Made by a program: the position numbers and the translations under genes. DNA of 64,000 nt from Pedobacter chinensis (GTDB taxonomy: Bacteria > Bacteroidota > Bacteroidia > Sphingobacteriales > Sphingobacteriaceae), in the NCBI RefSeq assembly GCF_003339865.1, contig NZ_QPKV01000007.1, positions 62,001 to 126,000 on the forward strand, read 5' to 3'. The notes beneath the pieces were generated by a model. It searched no databases. It was not told the origin of the DNA and worked only from the letters and a program-made list of their open reading frames with translations. Positions 44,044 through 52,771 of this stretch are shown piece after piece (position 1 is the first letter of the stretch; every line of letters begins with the position of its first letter).

Positions 44044-46131
44044 TTAATTGGCGATTGGAAGTTTAACATAAAATGTTGTGCCCTCGTTTGGTTTGCTTTT
44101 GAACCATATCTTTCCACCATGTGCCCCTACAATTTGTTTACTGATTGCAAGTCCTAATCCAAAAGTTTCCTCTCCACTGGTGCCTGTTCTTTTAGACTCG
44201 GTAAACATATCAAAAAGGCCCTCTTTCAAATGATCCGGTATTCCTATTCCATAATCCTGAACTTTAATAACGATACCATCATTAGAATTTTCCATGCTTA
44301 CATTTATTATCGATTTTTCAGGACTAAACTTAATTGCATTCGAGATCAGATTACTGATAACACGCCATATTTTTTCCCGGTTTAAGGCAAGTGTAGCCTG
44401 GACAGCCTGAAGTTTGAGTACTTGTTTCTTTTGTTCAGCCTTGAACCTTAAAAGCTCAATACAATAGCCCAACATTGCATACAAATCAACTGGTTCTTTT
44501 TCAAGCTCCCTTACAATTGTATTTACTTTAAGAAGATCATTAACAAGTTCAATAGACTTTTGCCCTGATGCCAGCATTAATTGCATAAGTGCCCTGCTTT
44601 CGGAAGATAATCCTGGATCTTCCAGGATCATAGCTGCGCCAACCGTAATCCCTCCGATTGGATTTCGTAGATCATGAGCAACCACTTTAAGTAAATTGGA
44701 ATTCTGCTCCTGGCTTTCTTCCAATGATTTAAGACTTCTTTGGGTTTGTATATTTCTTTCAGCAAGCAATAAATTCCTCTTTTTTGAATTTTTCAGGTAA
44801 TACATCACGAGCAACAACAGACATATCGCCAGGAACAGGATAATACCTAACGCAACAAGGAAAATGGTTTTCAACTCATTATCCTTATTGAGTAAAACAA
44901 GTTTATGCTGTCTTTCTGTATTCTTAAAAACCTCCTCCATATCGGTGTTCTTCAAACCTAGATTTGCAGAACTCGTTGAATCCTTAGTTTGATAATACCT
45001 CCGCTGGTATTCAAAAGCCCGATCATATTTTTTTAAACTCTGGAAGTTAAGTGATTTTAATTCAAGCCATTTTAATCTAATCGATTCCAATCCGAAGTTG
45101 TTAACTCCTCTTATGCTTAAAAACTGTTGAACTTCATTTAATAATTGATCTGCTTCTCCAAAACGCGAAAGCTTGATATAAAGGTTAGCAAGCTTAAGTT
45201 TTGCTGTTTGCGCATCTTGCTGTTCATATCTAACATGGTCGTTAATTTTTATACTTTCTTTTAAATTTTTTTCTGCTTCTATATAATTATTTAATTGCAA
45301 ATTAACACCGCCAAGATTCCCTAAAACAACACCTCTAGCCAAAGTAGTGAAATGTTCTCTATCAGGGAAAACTTTTGCACGTTCCTTAATAATTTTTAAA
45401 GCCTGCTGATAATAATAAACTGCACTATCAGGCATTTTTAAATGTTCATAGCATAAGGCTATACTGTTAAGGTTACTTTGTGGATATAGAAAAGAATCAT
45501 TAAAATCTCTGTTTGGTCCACAATGAAAGTTTTCAGTTAATCCTTGCTTATAATATTTAATCGCATTAATGTATTCTTGTTGCAAATACTTTACGTAACC
45601 CAGTTTGTTACTAAAGTGATAATAATCACAAGGTTCAAGATACTGATATGCAAATGCCCGGCCGTCATAATAACGCTTAAACGCTTCATAGAACCTTTTT
45701 TCGGCCATAAGTACTTCTCCTTGCGAGAAAAGGGCATGAGCATACTCTTTTTTATAAATTTGAGATTTGTCCTTTAAAACAAAAAGCATACTGTCTGCGA
45801 ATATTCTGGCCTTTGCAGTATTGTGTTCAAAATTAAGATATTGGTTAACTTTGTAGTCATATTTTTGCCAAAGATCAGAAGGGCCAGGTTTCGAAATTTT
45901 CAGGTAAGCATTATCTATAAAAGCCTCAGCCTGCTTATATTTATTAGCGCGCAATAAGGTATTGGTACTATCCAATATCGAGTCAGTATATTTTTTATGA
46001 TCTGCATTATCTGTAACATTTCCCTTACAGGACATTATAACCATACCAATAAAAATAAAAATAATCGGTTTAATGGGTTGTTTTAACTGATCAATTGATT
46101 TTAGAAAATAAATATTATTGGCGGGAATCAT
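44044..46131 (-). CDS. TPR sensor histidine kinase (HisKA type)
   Basis: Sensor kinase of 695 residues. A hydrophobic segment ends in a possible lipobox (IFIFIGMVIMSC, then KGN). TPR repeats fill about 50-420 (ALFSQGEVLMAEKRFYEAFK; NSIALCYEHLKMPDSAVYYY). A membrane segment lies at about 425-450 (FLVALGIILFLAICLLLLVM). The catalytic core has His486 in VVAHDLRNPIGGITVGAAM, an N-box in SNLISNAIKFSPEKS and the ATP lid in FGLGLAISKQIVGAHGGKIW. No response regulator is adjacent. It converges with the exported-protein tandem and is a different type from the kinase at 35680-37617. Confidence 0.93.
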   Translation of the reverse strand: MIPANNIYFLKSIDQLKQPIKPIIFIFIGMVIMSCKGNVTDNADHKKYTDSILDSTNTLLRANKYKQAEAFIDNAYLKISKPGPSDLWQKYDYKVNQYLNFEHNTAKARIFADSMLFVLKDKSQIYKKEYAHALFSQGEVLMAEKRFYEAFKRYYDGRAFAYQYLEPCDYYHFSNKLGYVKYLQQEYINAIKYYKQGLTENFHCGPNRDFNDSFLYPQSNLNSIALCYEHLKMPDSAVYYYQQALKIIKERAKVFPDREHFTTLARGVVLGNLGGVNLQLNNYIEAEKNLKESIKINDHVRYEQQDAQTAKLKLANLYIKLSRFGEADQLLNEVQQFLSIRGVNNFGLESIRLKWLELKSLNFQSLKKYDRAFEYQRRYYQTKDSTSSANLGLKNTDMEEVFKNTERQHKLVLLNKDNELKTIFLVALGIILFLAICLLLLVMYYLKNSKKRNLLLAERNIQTQRSLKSLEESQEQNSNLLKVVAHDLRNPIGGITVGAAMILEDPGLSSESRALMQLMLASGQKSIELVNDLLKVNTIVRELEKEPVDLYAMLGYCIELLRFKAEQKKQVLKLQAVQATLALNREKIWRVISNLISNAIKFSPEKSIINVSMENSNDGIVIKVQDYGIGIPDHLKEGLFDMFTESKRTGTSGEETFGLGLAISKQIVGAHGGKIWFKSKPNEGTTFYVKLPIAN

Positions 46132-47007
46132 AAGCTTTCAATTTACATACTCTTAGCTAGCATATAAAAATTAGTATAATATAGTAAAGAATAAATAAAA
46201 ATCTTTTAAAATCTTGTTAAGTTTCAGCATAAACCAGCTTTTATTCTATTAATGAACAAAAAGAATAAATATGCTAGCGCCCAAATTTTTGCGACCCATT
46301 ATACGCATAAATGCCAATCATCATATCAGTCTTCGGAGTTAAAACAACCATGATGTGGTGGGATTATGCTACAAAATTGATAAATAAATTACGAACGCTA
46401 AAGGGTAACATTATCCTGATGTTGAACTTATCCCGAACTCAGGTTAACTTAAGGAGAAAACAAAAAATAATGTCATCCTTGGCGTAATCGAAGGACAAAT
46501 TGTTTTTTCGATTATAGAAAGTTCTTTAGGCTACCATTGACGTGTTTTTATATTTTACTGTTAATCAAAATTTTAACTTAATTCTTAAAGAAATAATATC
46601 TCACAGATTTAAGAAAATTACGCAGACTTTATTTTTTATCTGCTTAATCAACGGCATCTGCGGGAAATTACCTGAGGAATCTCCACGTCATTTATGCTGT
46701 TTTTATGAAGTCTCTTATTCCTAAGACAATCGCCGTTATTCTGAACGCAATGGAGACCTGCGAAGCGAGCATGAGTACAATTGAAAATAACGTTATTAAT
46801 GAAGAATTTCCAAGCAATGGAACACAAAAATTAATAAACAGCACAACTCCCTTACAAAAACAATTCAGCAGTAAACCAGATACAATGCCCTTAGGTCAGA
46901 GATTCATCATTGTGTTTAGAATGACAATTATTTTTTGTTTTTCACTAACTTAATGACATTGGATCCCGCCTTTACGGGAAAGACGTGTTAAGATGCCCAA
47001 TTAGATT
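46132..47007. other. Intergenic stretch before the conjugative element
   Basis: About 880 bases with no supported gene. It is AT-rich with stretches of degenerate intergenic-repeat character, such as TGTTGAACTTATCCCGAACT (near 46420), GTTATTCTGAACGCAATGGA (near 46736) and GGATCCCGCCTTTACGGGAA (near 46960), which resemble the intergenic repeats of Sphingobacteriaceae. No conserved attachment sequence could be identified here. Confidence 0.4.
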
Positions 47008-47133
47008 TTAAAATTCAGTTTTTTTACTAAAAAGATTAATATAGCCCAAAGTGGCTAATAAAGAGTAGTTTACAAGAACCGGAAGTGCTATCGGTAACGA
47101 TTTAGTAATGGTGCTTACTGCACTCGCTTTCAT
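47008..47133 (-). CDS. Small hydrophobic ORF
   Basis: A 41-residue frame (MKASAVSTITKSLPIALPVL, then VNYSLLATLGYINLFSKKTE) whose middle could span a membrane. There is no family I recognise. It may be a small membrane protein or the start or end of a lost gene. Confidence 0.3.
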   Translation of the reverse strand: MKASAVSTITKSLPIALPVLVNYSLLATLGYINLFSKKTEF

Positions 47134-47175
47134 TTGATTACCTTGTAAATCATTACTGCAAATCTAATAAAAAAA

Positions 47176-47206
47176 GGGTTAAGTCGGAGCATACTTAACC
47201 CTTTTT
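47176..47206. terminator. Bidirectional hairpin terminator upstream of rteC
   Basis: Perfect 9-base inverted repeat GGGTTAAGT (47176-47184) / ACTTAACCC (47193-47201), flanked by an A-run on the left (47169-47175) and a T-run on the right (47202-47206). It separates the chromosomal side from the conjugative-element genes. Confidence 0.75.
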
Positions 47207-47355
47207 CTGCTTTCAAAATACCGTAGTTAAAAAATAAATCTTTCCCAATATGGGTTAATCTGTGGGATTGGGTTCAATATTATTTCCAAATTTTGGTATA
47301 TCAACAATAGTTGCAACTCCGAAATAAGTAGTGCTAACTTCTAAAGAACTATACT

Positions 47356-48201
47356 ATGGAAATCGTGTTGAGTAAAATACTATCGCAAATTCGGCATCAG
47401 GAAGGTAAATTGTCTTCTCAAATGATGCGAACTTCGGAAGAGGCTTTCAAAATGACCTTATTCCTTAATGAAATGTTGTGTTCTATAAAAGCTAAAGTCT
47501 TACAGACTGGATTTGCAAATGAAGAACAAGAAATAGATTTTTTTAAGAGTATCAAACCTCAAATCTTAGGGAAACTCATTTATTACAACAAGGTATTCCG
47601 CATTGAAACAACCTGCCCTGTGACCAATGGTCAAATACATCAAAGTTATTATGAGAACTTATTGAAAACTCTCAAATCAGAATACAAAGAAAGTATTTGC
47701 AATGAGGATTTTTACCGATATTACCGTGCGGACAGAACAGACCGTGACCGTAGCTATTTTAGGCTCGGACAAATCAATTACCACGACGGATTAAAAAGCG
47801 GTGTTTTTGAAATTGACCTTAGTTTTTCAACGTATTATGACAACAAGATAGCCCATATCATAGCCAATGAATTACTCTATACTTATATGCTTACCAAAAT
47901 TAATCCCGAAAAAAATCCCGATACTATTCTACTGAATGGCGATGCGAACAAAGATATATCATGGACAAATTCTCAAAATGCGCTCATAGAACTTATATAC
48001 GCTTTATATGCTTCAAATTCTATTGCATACGGGAAAATAGGCATCCGAAAATTAGCATTGATTTTTCAGGTGCTATTCCGAACTCCCTTAAATGACATAC
48101 ATCACTCTTTCCATCGCATGAAAACCCGAAGCGGTTCCCGAACGGCATTTTTAGACCAGCTTAAAAATTCCCTCGAAGAATATATGGACAAAGACCTTTA
48201 G
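47356..48201 (+). CDS. rteC: RteC-family regulator of conjugative-element excision
   Basis: Protein of 281 residues of the RteC family, known in CTnDOT as the activator of the excision operon. The conserved centre reads EEQEIDFFKSIKPQILGKLI, followed by YYNKVFRIE, and the C-terminal part reads SQNALIELIYALYASNSIAY and RKLALIFQVLF, matching the DNA-binding winged helix of RteC. It is followed by a good terminator. A second RteC protein, with about the same layout, is encoded at 62663-63487 on the opposite strand. I assign the symbol from family membership only. Confidence 0.88.
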   Translation: MEIVLSKILSQIRHQEGKLSSQMMRTSEEAFKMTLFLNEMLCSIKAKVLQTGFANEEQEIDFFKSIKPQILGKLIYYNKVFRIETTCPVTNGQIHQSYYENLLKTLKSEYKESICNEDFYRYYRADRTDRDRSYFRLGQINYHDGLKSGVFEIDLSFSTYYDNKIAHIIANELLYTYMLTKINPEKNPDTILLNGDANKDISWTNSQNALIELIYALYASNSIAYGKIGIRKLALIFQVLFRTPLNDIHHSFHRMKTRSGSRTAFLDQLKNSLEEYMDKDL

Positions 48202-48224
48202 CTAAAAGATTAGAAAGTAAAAGC

Positions 48225-48253
48225 AAAGCAGTACACGAAATGTACTGCTTTTT
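48225..48253 (+). terminator. Hairpin terminator after rteC
   Basis: Perfect 11-base inverted repeat AAAGCAGTACA (48225-48235) / TGTACTGCTTT (48241-48251) with a five-base loop and a T-run to 48253, 24 bases after the rteC stop. Confidence 0.85.
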
Positions 48254-48266
48254 CTTTGCCCATATC

Positions 48267-48410
48267 TGCCAATTGGCAAATGTTGGCAAAGGCTATTCCC
48301 GAATAACCTAAACATGCTAAAAACCTTATTAAACAGGGGTTTTCATTATTGCAAAAATTTTCAAAAAAGTGCCAAACCAATGGGCAAGCATTGGCAGACA
48401 AACACTGCCA
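48267..48410. promoter_or_regulatory. Cluster of TTGGCA half-sites and repeats upstream of the helix-turn-helix genes
   Basis: The gap contains a perfect 12-base palindrome TGCCAATTGGCA (48267-48278), further TTGGCA sites at 48283-48288 and 48391-48396, TGCCAA at 48370-48375, and GACAAACACTGCC at 48397-48409, which recurs exactly at 49124-49136. It ends 42 bases before the first small helix-turn-helix gene. It is a candidate binding region for RteC or the small DNA-binding proteins. Confidence 0.5.
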
Positions 48411-48451
48411 TACTTCTGAATTTTGCCCTGTGAACATTAAACAACAGTGCT

Positions 48452-48805
48452 ATGAATATTATAACGGTTGATGAAGAAGTGTGGAAGCACCTCAATGAAC
48501 GGCTGAAAGCCATTAGCGAATACATCCTCAAACTGGAAGATACAAGCTACGATAGCTTGTGGCTCAACAATCACGAAGTCTGTCAGTATCTCCACATCAG
48601 CGAAAAGACACTATGGCGTATGCGCACCAACGGGCAAATAGCTTTTTCAAAAATGTACGGACAGTATTACTATACGATTGGTGCGATTAAGGAAATGCTC
48701 AACGCTAACGCTGTGCAGACGACCGATGAATATGTAGAGCAGCTTATGGCGAAAGGCAAAAGCTATATCGAAAAAGGCAGGAAGCTGAAATCAGGTAATA
48801 ATTAA
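48452..48805 (+). CDS. Small helix-turn-helix protein (excisionase-like)
   Basis: DNA-binding protein of 117 residues. The centre has a MerR/excisionase-type winged helix: LNNHEVCQYLHISEKTLWRM, then RTNGQIAFSKMYGQYYYTIG. Such proteins take part in excision of Bacteroidota conjugative elements as Xis-like accessory factors. It is followed 11 bases later by a second member, so the pair is one transcript. Confidence 0.82.
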   Translation: MNIITVDEEVWKHLNERLKAISEYILKLEDTSYDSLWLNNHEVCQYLHISEKTLWRMRTNGQIAFSKMYGQYYYTIGAIKEMLNANAVQTTDEYVEQLMAKGKSYIEKGRKLKSGNN

Positions 48806-48816
48806 AGCGTACCCCT

Positions 48817-49125
48817 ATGAATATTGACAAAATGGAATTTGTGGCGTGGATGGAACGCATAATGGATAGGCTTGACATTCTCGGTAACCACATAGACGAT
48901 TTACAAAAGAAACGCAACAGTATAGACGGCGAAGAATTGCTGGACAATCAGGATTTATTGCAAATGCTGAAAATAAGCAACCGTTCCCTGCAACGGTATC
49001 GCTCCATAGGCAAGCTCCCTTATTATACCATCAGCGGAAAATTATATTACAAGCTGTCCGATGTGCATCAGTTCATCAGGGAAAGTTTTAACCCGCCTTT
49101 ACCTAAACTGGATGCCAATAAGTGA
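48817..49125 (+). CDS. Small helix-turn-helix protein (excisionase-like)
   Basis: DNA-binding protein of 102 residues, paralogue of its neighbour: LDNQDLLQMLKISNRSLQRY, RSIGKLPYYTISGKLYYKLS. A helical N-terminal part (FVAWMERIMDRLDILGNHID) may mediate dimerisation. The GACAAACACTGCC repeat overlaps its stop codon. Together with the previous gene it probably directs recombination or transcription within the element. Confidence 0.82.
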   Translation: MNIDKMEFVAWMERIMDRLDILGNHIDDLQKKRNSIDGEELLDNQDLLQMLKISNRSLQRYRSIGKLPYYTISGKLYYKLSDVHQFIRESFNPPLPKLDANK

Positions 49126-49170
49126 CAAACACTGCCTTTGAGTGCCACATAGTGCAAATCAGTGAAGGCT
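49121..49170 (+). repeat. Ten-base-phased AGTG repeats and 13-base direct repeat
   Basis: Starting at 49121 the sequence falls into 10-base units beginning AGTG (49121, 49141, 49151, 49161), with ACTG, the reverse complement of CAGT, at 49131. GACAAACACTGCC at 49124-49136 is identical to 48397-48409. Phasing by one helical turn suggests protein binding on one face of the DNA, between the second helix-turn-helix gene and the DUF3945 gene. Confidence 0.5.
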
Positions 49171-49210
49171 TCCTTTACATTCGACCGTAAAATTTTAAAA
49201 TTTTCAGAAT

Positions 49211-50671
49211 ATGAGCGAAGAAACAACAAATAAACAGGAAATGCCCGAACAGCTTTCGGACATATTACTCGTACTGGATAAAGAGAAAATGAAAATCCAG
49301 GCGGTAAAGAGTATTGACGAAAACGGGAAAATGGAAACCGTTGACCCCACGAAGAAAAATCAAAACCAGTTTATGCGTGTGGATAAAAGCGGTGATTTCT
49401 TTTCCAACTTCTTTTCCAACTTTTTCAGCCAGTTAAAGAACCCTACAAACTTTACTTTCTTCAAAGTGCCTGCCCCGGTTGCTGCTGAAAAAGCGCAGGA
49501 ACTGCAAAAGCACTTAGATAAGCCCACACCGGAGGGCGAAAAAGTGCTGAAAGAACACGAAGTGAAAGCAGAACCCCAACCTGATAAAAAACAAGAAAAT
49601 CAAAAAAATATGGCAACAGCACAAACAACAACGGACACCAGCGAATACCGCTACAAGCCGGAGCAGATTGATTGGGACACAATGAAAAACCTCGGATTAA
49701 GCAAGGAATATCTTGAAAAAAGAAACCTGCTCGACCCTTTGCTGCGAGGTTACAAAACCAATGAACTTTTACCGATAGGCATTAACCTCGGTGGTTCTAT
49801 CCTCCGTACGGATGCCCGCCTGTCTTTACAGCAGGCGGAAGACGGCAATGTTATCGTGGCAATACACGGTATCAAAAAAGAACCTAACCTGCACTTTGAG
49901 TTTTTCGGTCACAAGTTTACGGATGAAGACAAGAAAAACCTGCTCGAAACGGGCAATATGGGGCGTGTGGTCAATTTGGTACATTCCAAAACAGGCGAAC
50001 TGATGCCATCCATTATCAGCATTGACAGGCTGACCAATGATGTGATTGCATTACGAACGGAATTTATCAAAATTCCCGATGAAATTAAAGGTGTAAAGCT
50101 GAATGAGGAACAAAAGCAAACTTTAATGGAGGGCAAGCCGCTTTATTTAGAGGGTATGATTTCCACGAAAGGAAATGAGTTTTCGGCAACGGTACAATTC
50201 AATGCGGACAAACGATACGTTGAGTTCCTGTTTGACAGGAGCAACAATAATCAGCAAGCGCAAAAGAACCAACAAAACACTGGGCAAAGCAACCAGCAAA
50301 GCCAAACGCAGGATGCTCCAAGAACTTTCAGGGGCAAAGAACTCGATGATGAGCAGTACAACAAGTTCAAAGCCGGACAAACCATATACGTTGAACTGAA
50401 AGACAAAAAAGACCAACCGTATAAGGGGTATATCACTTTTGACAAAGATACCGGAAAGACCAAATTCGAGTTTCCGGGTCAATATAAAGCACGAGTAGAA
50501 CCTGCCGAAAGCCATAAAACACAGACTGCCGTCAATTCGGAAGGGAAAACCAACGAAGCTACCAAGAATGTCCAAGAGCCTTTGAAGTCCGGGCAGCAAA
50601 GACCTAAAAACGAAAAGCAGCAGGAACAACAGGACAATAAGCCTGCAAAATCCAAAGGCAGAAAAATGTAA
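49211..50671 (+). CDS. DUF3945/DUF4099 conjugative-element protein
   Basis: Protein of 486 residues of the kind usually found next to TopB in Bacteroidota conjugative transposons. The N-terminus (LSDILLVLDKEKMKIQAVKS) is followed by a DUF4099-like region (WDTMKNLGLSKEYLEKRNLL, then ELLPIGINLGGSILRTDARL) and a DUF3945 region (HKFTDEDKKNLLETGNMGRV, RLTNDVIALRTEFIKIPDEI). Related segments (LTEEQKQxLxEGK-like, here LNEEQKQTLMEGKPLYLEGM and LDDEQYNKFKAGQTIYVELK) recur. The C-terminus is low-complexity, rich in Gln and Lys. The role is unknown; association with DNA processing is inferred from neighbours. Confidence 0.85.
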   Translation: MSEETTNKQEMPEQLSDILLVLDKEKMKIQAVKSIDENGKMETVDPTKKNQNQFMRVDKSGDFFSNFFSNFFSQLKNPTNFTFFKVPAPVAAEKAQELQKHLDKPTPEGEKVLKEHEVKAEPQPDKKQENQKNMATAQTTTDTSEYRYKPEQIDWDTMKNLGLSKEYLEKRNLLDPLLRGYKTNELLPIGINLGGSILRTDARLSLQQAEDGNVIVAIHGIKKEPNLHFEFFGHKFTDEDKKNLLETGNMGRVVNLVHSKTGELMPSIISIDRLTNDVIALRTEFIKIPDEIKGVKLNEEQKQTLMEGKPLYLEGMISTKGNEFSATVQFNADKRYVEFLFDRSNNNQQAQKNQQNTGQSNQQSQTQDAPRTFRGKELDDEQYNKFKAGQTIYVELKDKKDQPYKGYITFDKDTGKTKFEFPGQYKARVEPAESHKTQTAVNSEGKTNEATKNVQEPLKSGQQRPKNEKQQEQQDNKPAKSKGRKM

Positions 50672-50677
50672 TACAGT

Positions 50678-52771
50678 ATGAAAACAATCATTGCAGAAAA
50701 ACCAAGCGTAGCAAGAGAGATAGCCGGCTTGTTGGGAGCATCCGATAAAAAGGACGGCTACCTGACAGGTAACGGCTATTTTGTTACGTGGGCATTCGGT
50801 CATTTAATAGGACTGGGAATGCCCGAAGATTATGGCATTTCGGGATTTGACAAAGCATCCCTGCCGATATTGCCCAACCCGTTTTTATTGACCGTTCGCA
50901 AGGTCAAAAAAGACAAAGGGTACACCGCCGATACTGGTGCATTAAAGCAACTGAAAATCATTGAGCAACTTTTCAAGCAAAGCAACAGTATCATCGTTGC
51001 TACCGACGCAGGACGTGAGGGCGAACTCATTTTCAGGTACATTTATGAATACCTGAAATGCAACAAACCTTTTGAACGCCTTTGGATAAGTTCGCTTACC
51101 GAAAAGGCAATAAAGCAAGGCTTTGACAACCTGAAAGACGGAGCAGCATTTGACGGGCTGTATAGGGCAGCGCAAGGCAGAAGTCGTGCCGACTGGCTTG
51201 TGGGCATCAATGCTACGCAGGCATTGAGCATTGCCGCAGGCAACGGCATTTATTCGCTCGGAAGAGTACAAACGCCTACCCTGGCTTTGATATGCAAACG
51301 CTTCCTCGATAATAAGAATTTTGCAGTAAAGAAATACTGGCAGATACAATTAATGCACAATAAAGCGCAGGTTGATTTCAAAAGTATTTCCGCTACCAAA
51401 TGGGAACAGAAGCAACTTGCTGATGATACGCTTAAAGCCATTCAAAGTGGCGCAACGGCAACCGTTACATCGGTAGAAACCAAAAACGTTACAGAACAAC
51501 CGCCCCTGCTTTTCGACCTGACAGGCTTACAAAAGGAAGCCAACAAGAGGCTGAAATTATCTGCTGAAGCAACCCTTAATATCGCACAAAGCCTGTATGA
51601 AAAGAAGTTTATCACGTACCCACGTACCGGAAGCAAATACATTCCTGAAGATATGTGGGCAGAAATTCCCAACCTTGTGCGGGCTTTGCAGAACCGGGAA
51701 GATTGCAAGCAAGCCCTTGCTAAAATCAAGTGGGGACGGTTCAACAAACGTATCGTGAATGACCTACGAGTAACGGACCATCACGGGTTGTTGATTACCG
51801 ATAAAGTGCCGTCGGTCCTCAACGCAGACGAAAACAAGATTTACAATATGATTGCGCTTCGTTTGCTCGAAGCCATATCACAAGCTTGTGTCAAAGAAAT
51901 AACCGATGTTTCATTACAGGTATTGCATTACGATTTTACTGCTAAAGGCTGTAAAATTCAGGAAGCTGGTTGGCGTTCCATTAAAGGCAGTTTTACAGAC
52001 GATGGCGAAGAACCAGTGCAGGAATTACCCGAACTGCGTAAAGGCGACGAACTTGCCATAAAGGAAGCCGCCGTTTTGGAAAAGCAGACCAAACCGCCAG
52101 TGCTTTACACCGAAGCCGGGCTTTTGTCCGCTATGGAAACCGCAGGGAAAGAAATCGAGAACGAGGAAGAGCGCAAAGCCCTCAAAAATATCGGTATCGG
52201 TACGCCTGCAACAAGAGCCGCCATTATCGAAACCCTGTTTACCCGTAATTATATCCAACGGGATAAACGTTCTTTAATCCCTACCGAAAAAGGATTGCAG
52301 GTGTACGGGCTTGTCAAAGACCGTAAAATTGCGGATGTGGCAATGACCGCCGAATGGGAATTGGCATTGCAGAAAATCGAAAATAACGAAGCGGATGCCG
52401 GAGCATTCCAAAATGAAATGGAAACCTATGCCAAATCCATTACAGATGAATTGCTGCAAACTTCTATTGCAAGCACCAATCAGCCGAAACTGACCTGTCC
52501 AAAGTGCAAAAGTCAGCAGCTCATTATACGTGATAAGATTGTGAAATGCCCTGATGAGGCTTGTAACTGGGTACAGTTCCGTAACGTCTGCGGTGTACAA
52601 ATCAGTATCGAAAATATAACAAGCCTTGTCAATAAAGGCAAAACGGCTTTAATCAAAGGAATGACAAGCAAAGCCGGAAAAAAATTCGATGCTTACATCG
52701 TACTGAAAGAGAATGCGGAAAGTTCTTTTGAGTTTGAGAAAAACAAAAGCAGTAAACGCAATGGAAAATAA
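50678..52771 (+). CDS. topB: Type IA DNA topoisomerase III
   Basis: Type IA topoisomerase of 697 residues that relaxes or decatenates DNA by single-strand passage. The TOPRIM domain begins MKTIIAEKPSVAREIAGLLG and has the acidic motif DAGREGELIFRYI near residue 109. The active-site tyrosine lies in KFITYPRTGSKYIPEDM near residue 313, and GRVQTPTLALI is also typical. The C-terminus has a four-cysteine zinc finger (CPKCKSQQLIIRDKIVKCPD, then C). It starts 6 bases after DUF3945 and overlaps the ORF6N gene by 11 bases. Within conjugative elements it probably helps transfer or replication. Confidence 0.95.
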   Translation: MKTIIAEKPSVAREIAGLLGASDKKDGYLTGNGYFVTWAFGHLIGLGMPEDYGISGFDKASLPILPNPFLLTVRKVKKDKGYTADTGALKQLKIIEQLFKQSNSIIVATDAGREGELIFRYIYEYLKCNKPFERLWISSLTEKAIKQGFDNLKDGAAFDGLYRAAQGRSRADWLVGINATQALSIAAGNGIYSLGRVQTPTLALICKRFLDNKNFAVKKYWQIQLMHNKAQVDFKSISATKWEQKQLADDTLKAIQSGATATVTSVETKNVTEQPPLLFDLTGLQKEANKRLKLSAEATLNIAQSLYEKKFITYPRTGSKYIPEDMWAEIPNLVRALQNREDCKQALAKIKWGRFNKRIVNDLRVTDHHGLLITDKVPSVLNADENKIYNMIALRLLEAISQACVKEITDVSLQVLHYDFTAKGCKIQEAGWRSIKGSFTDDGEEPVQELPELRKGDELAIKEAAVLEKQTKPPVLYTEAGLLSAMETAGKEIENEEERKALKNIGIGTPATRAAIIETLFTRNYIQRDKRSLIPTEKGLQVYGLVKDRKIADVAMTAEWELALQKIENNEADAGAFQNEMETYAKSITDELLQTSIASTNQPKLTCPKCKSQQLIIRDKIVKCPDEACNWVQFRNVCGVQISIENITSLVNKGKTALIKGMTSKAGKKFDAYIVLKENAESSFEFEKNKSSKRNGK

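Noticed and set aside
46542..46953. Two plus-strand frames in the gap before rteC
   Set aside because: Low-complexity and repeat-like composition, no family, overlapping each other; more likely intergenic repeat sequence.
50147..50803. Minus-strand frame of 218 codons opposite DUF3945
   Set aside because: Long only because the coding strand is rich in Gln/Lys codons; the product is hydrophobic and unlike any family, and DUF3945 is well supported.
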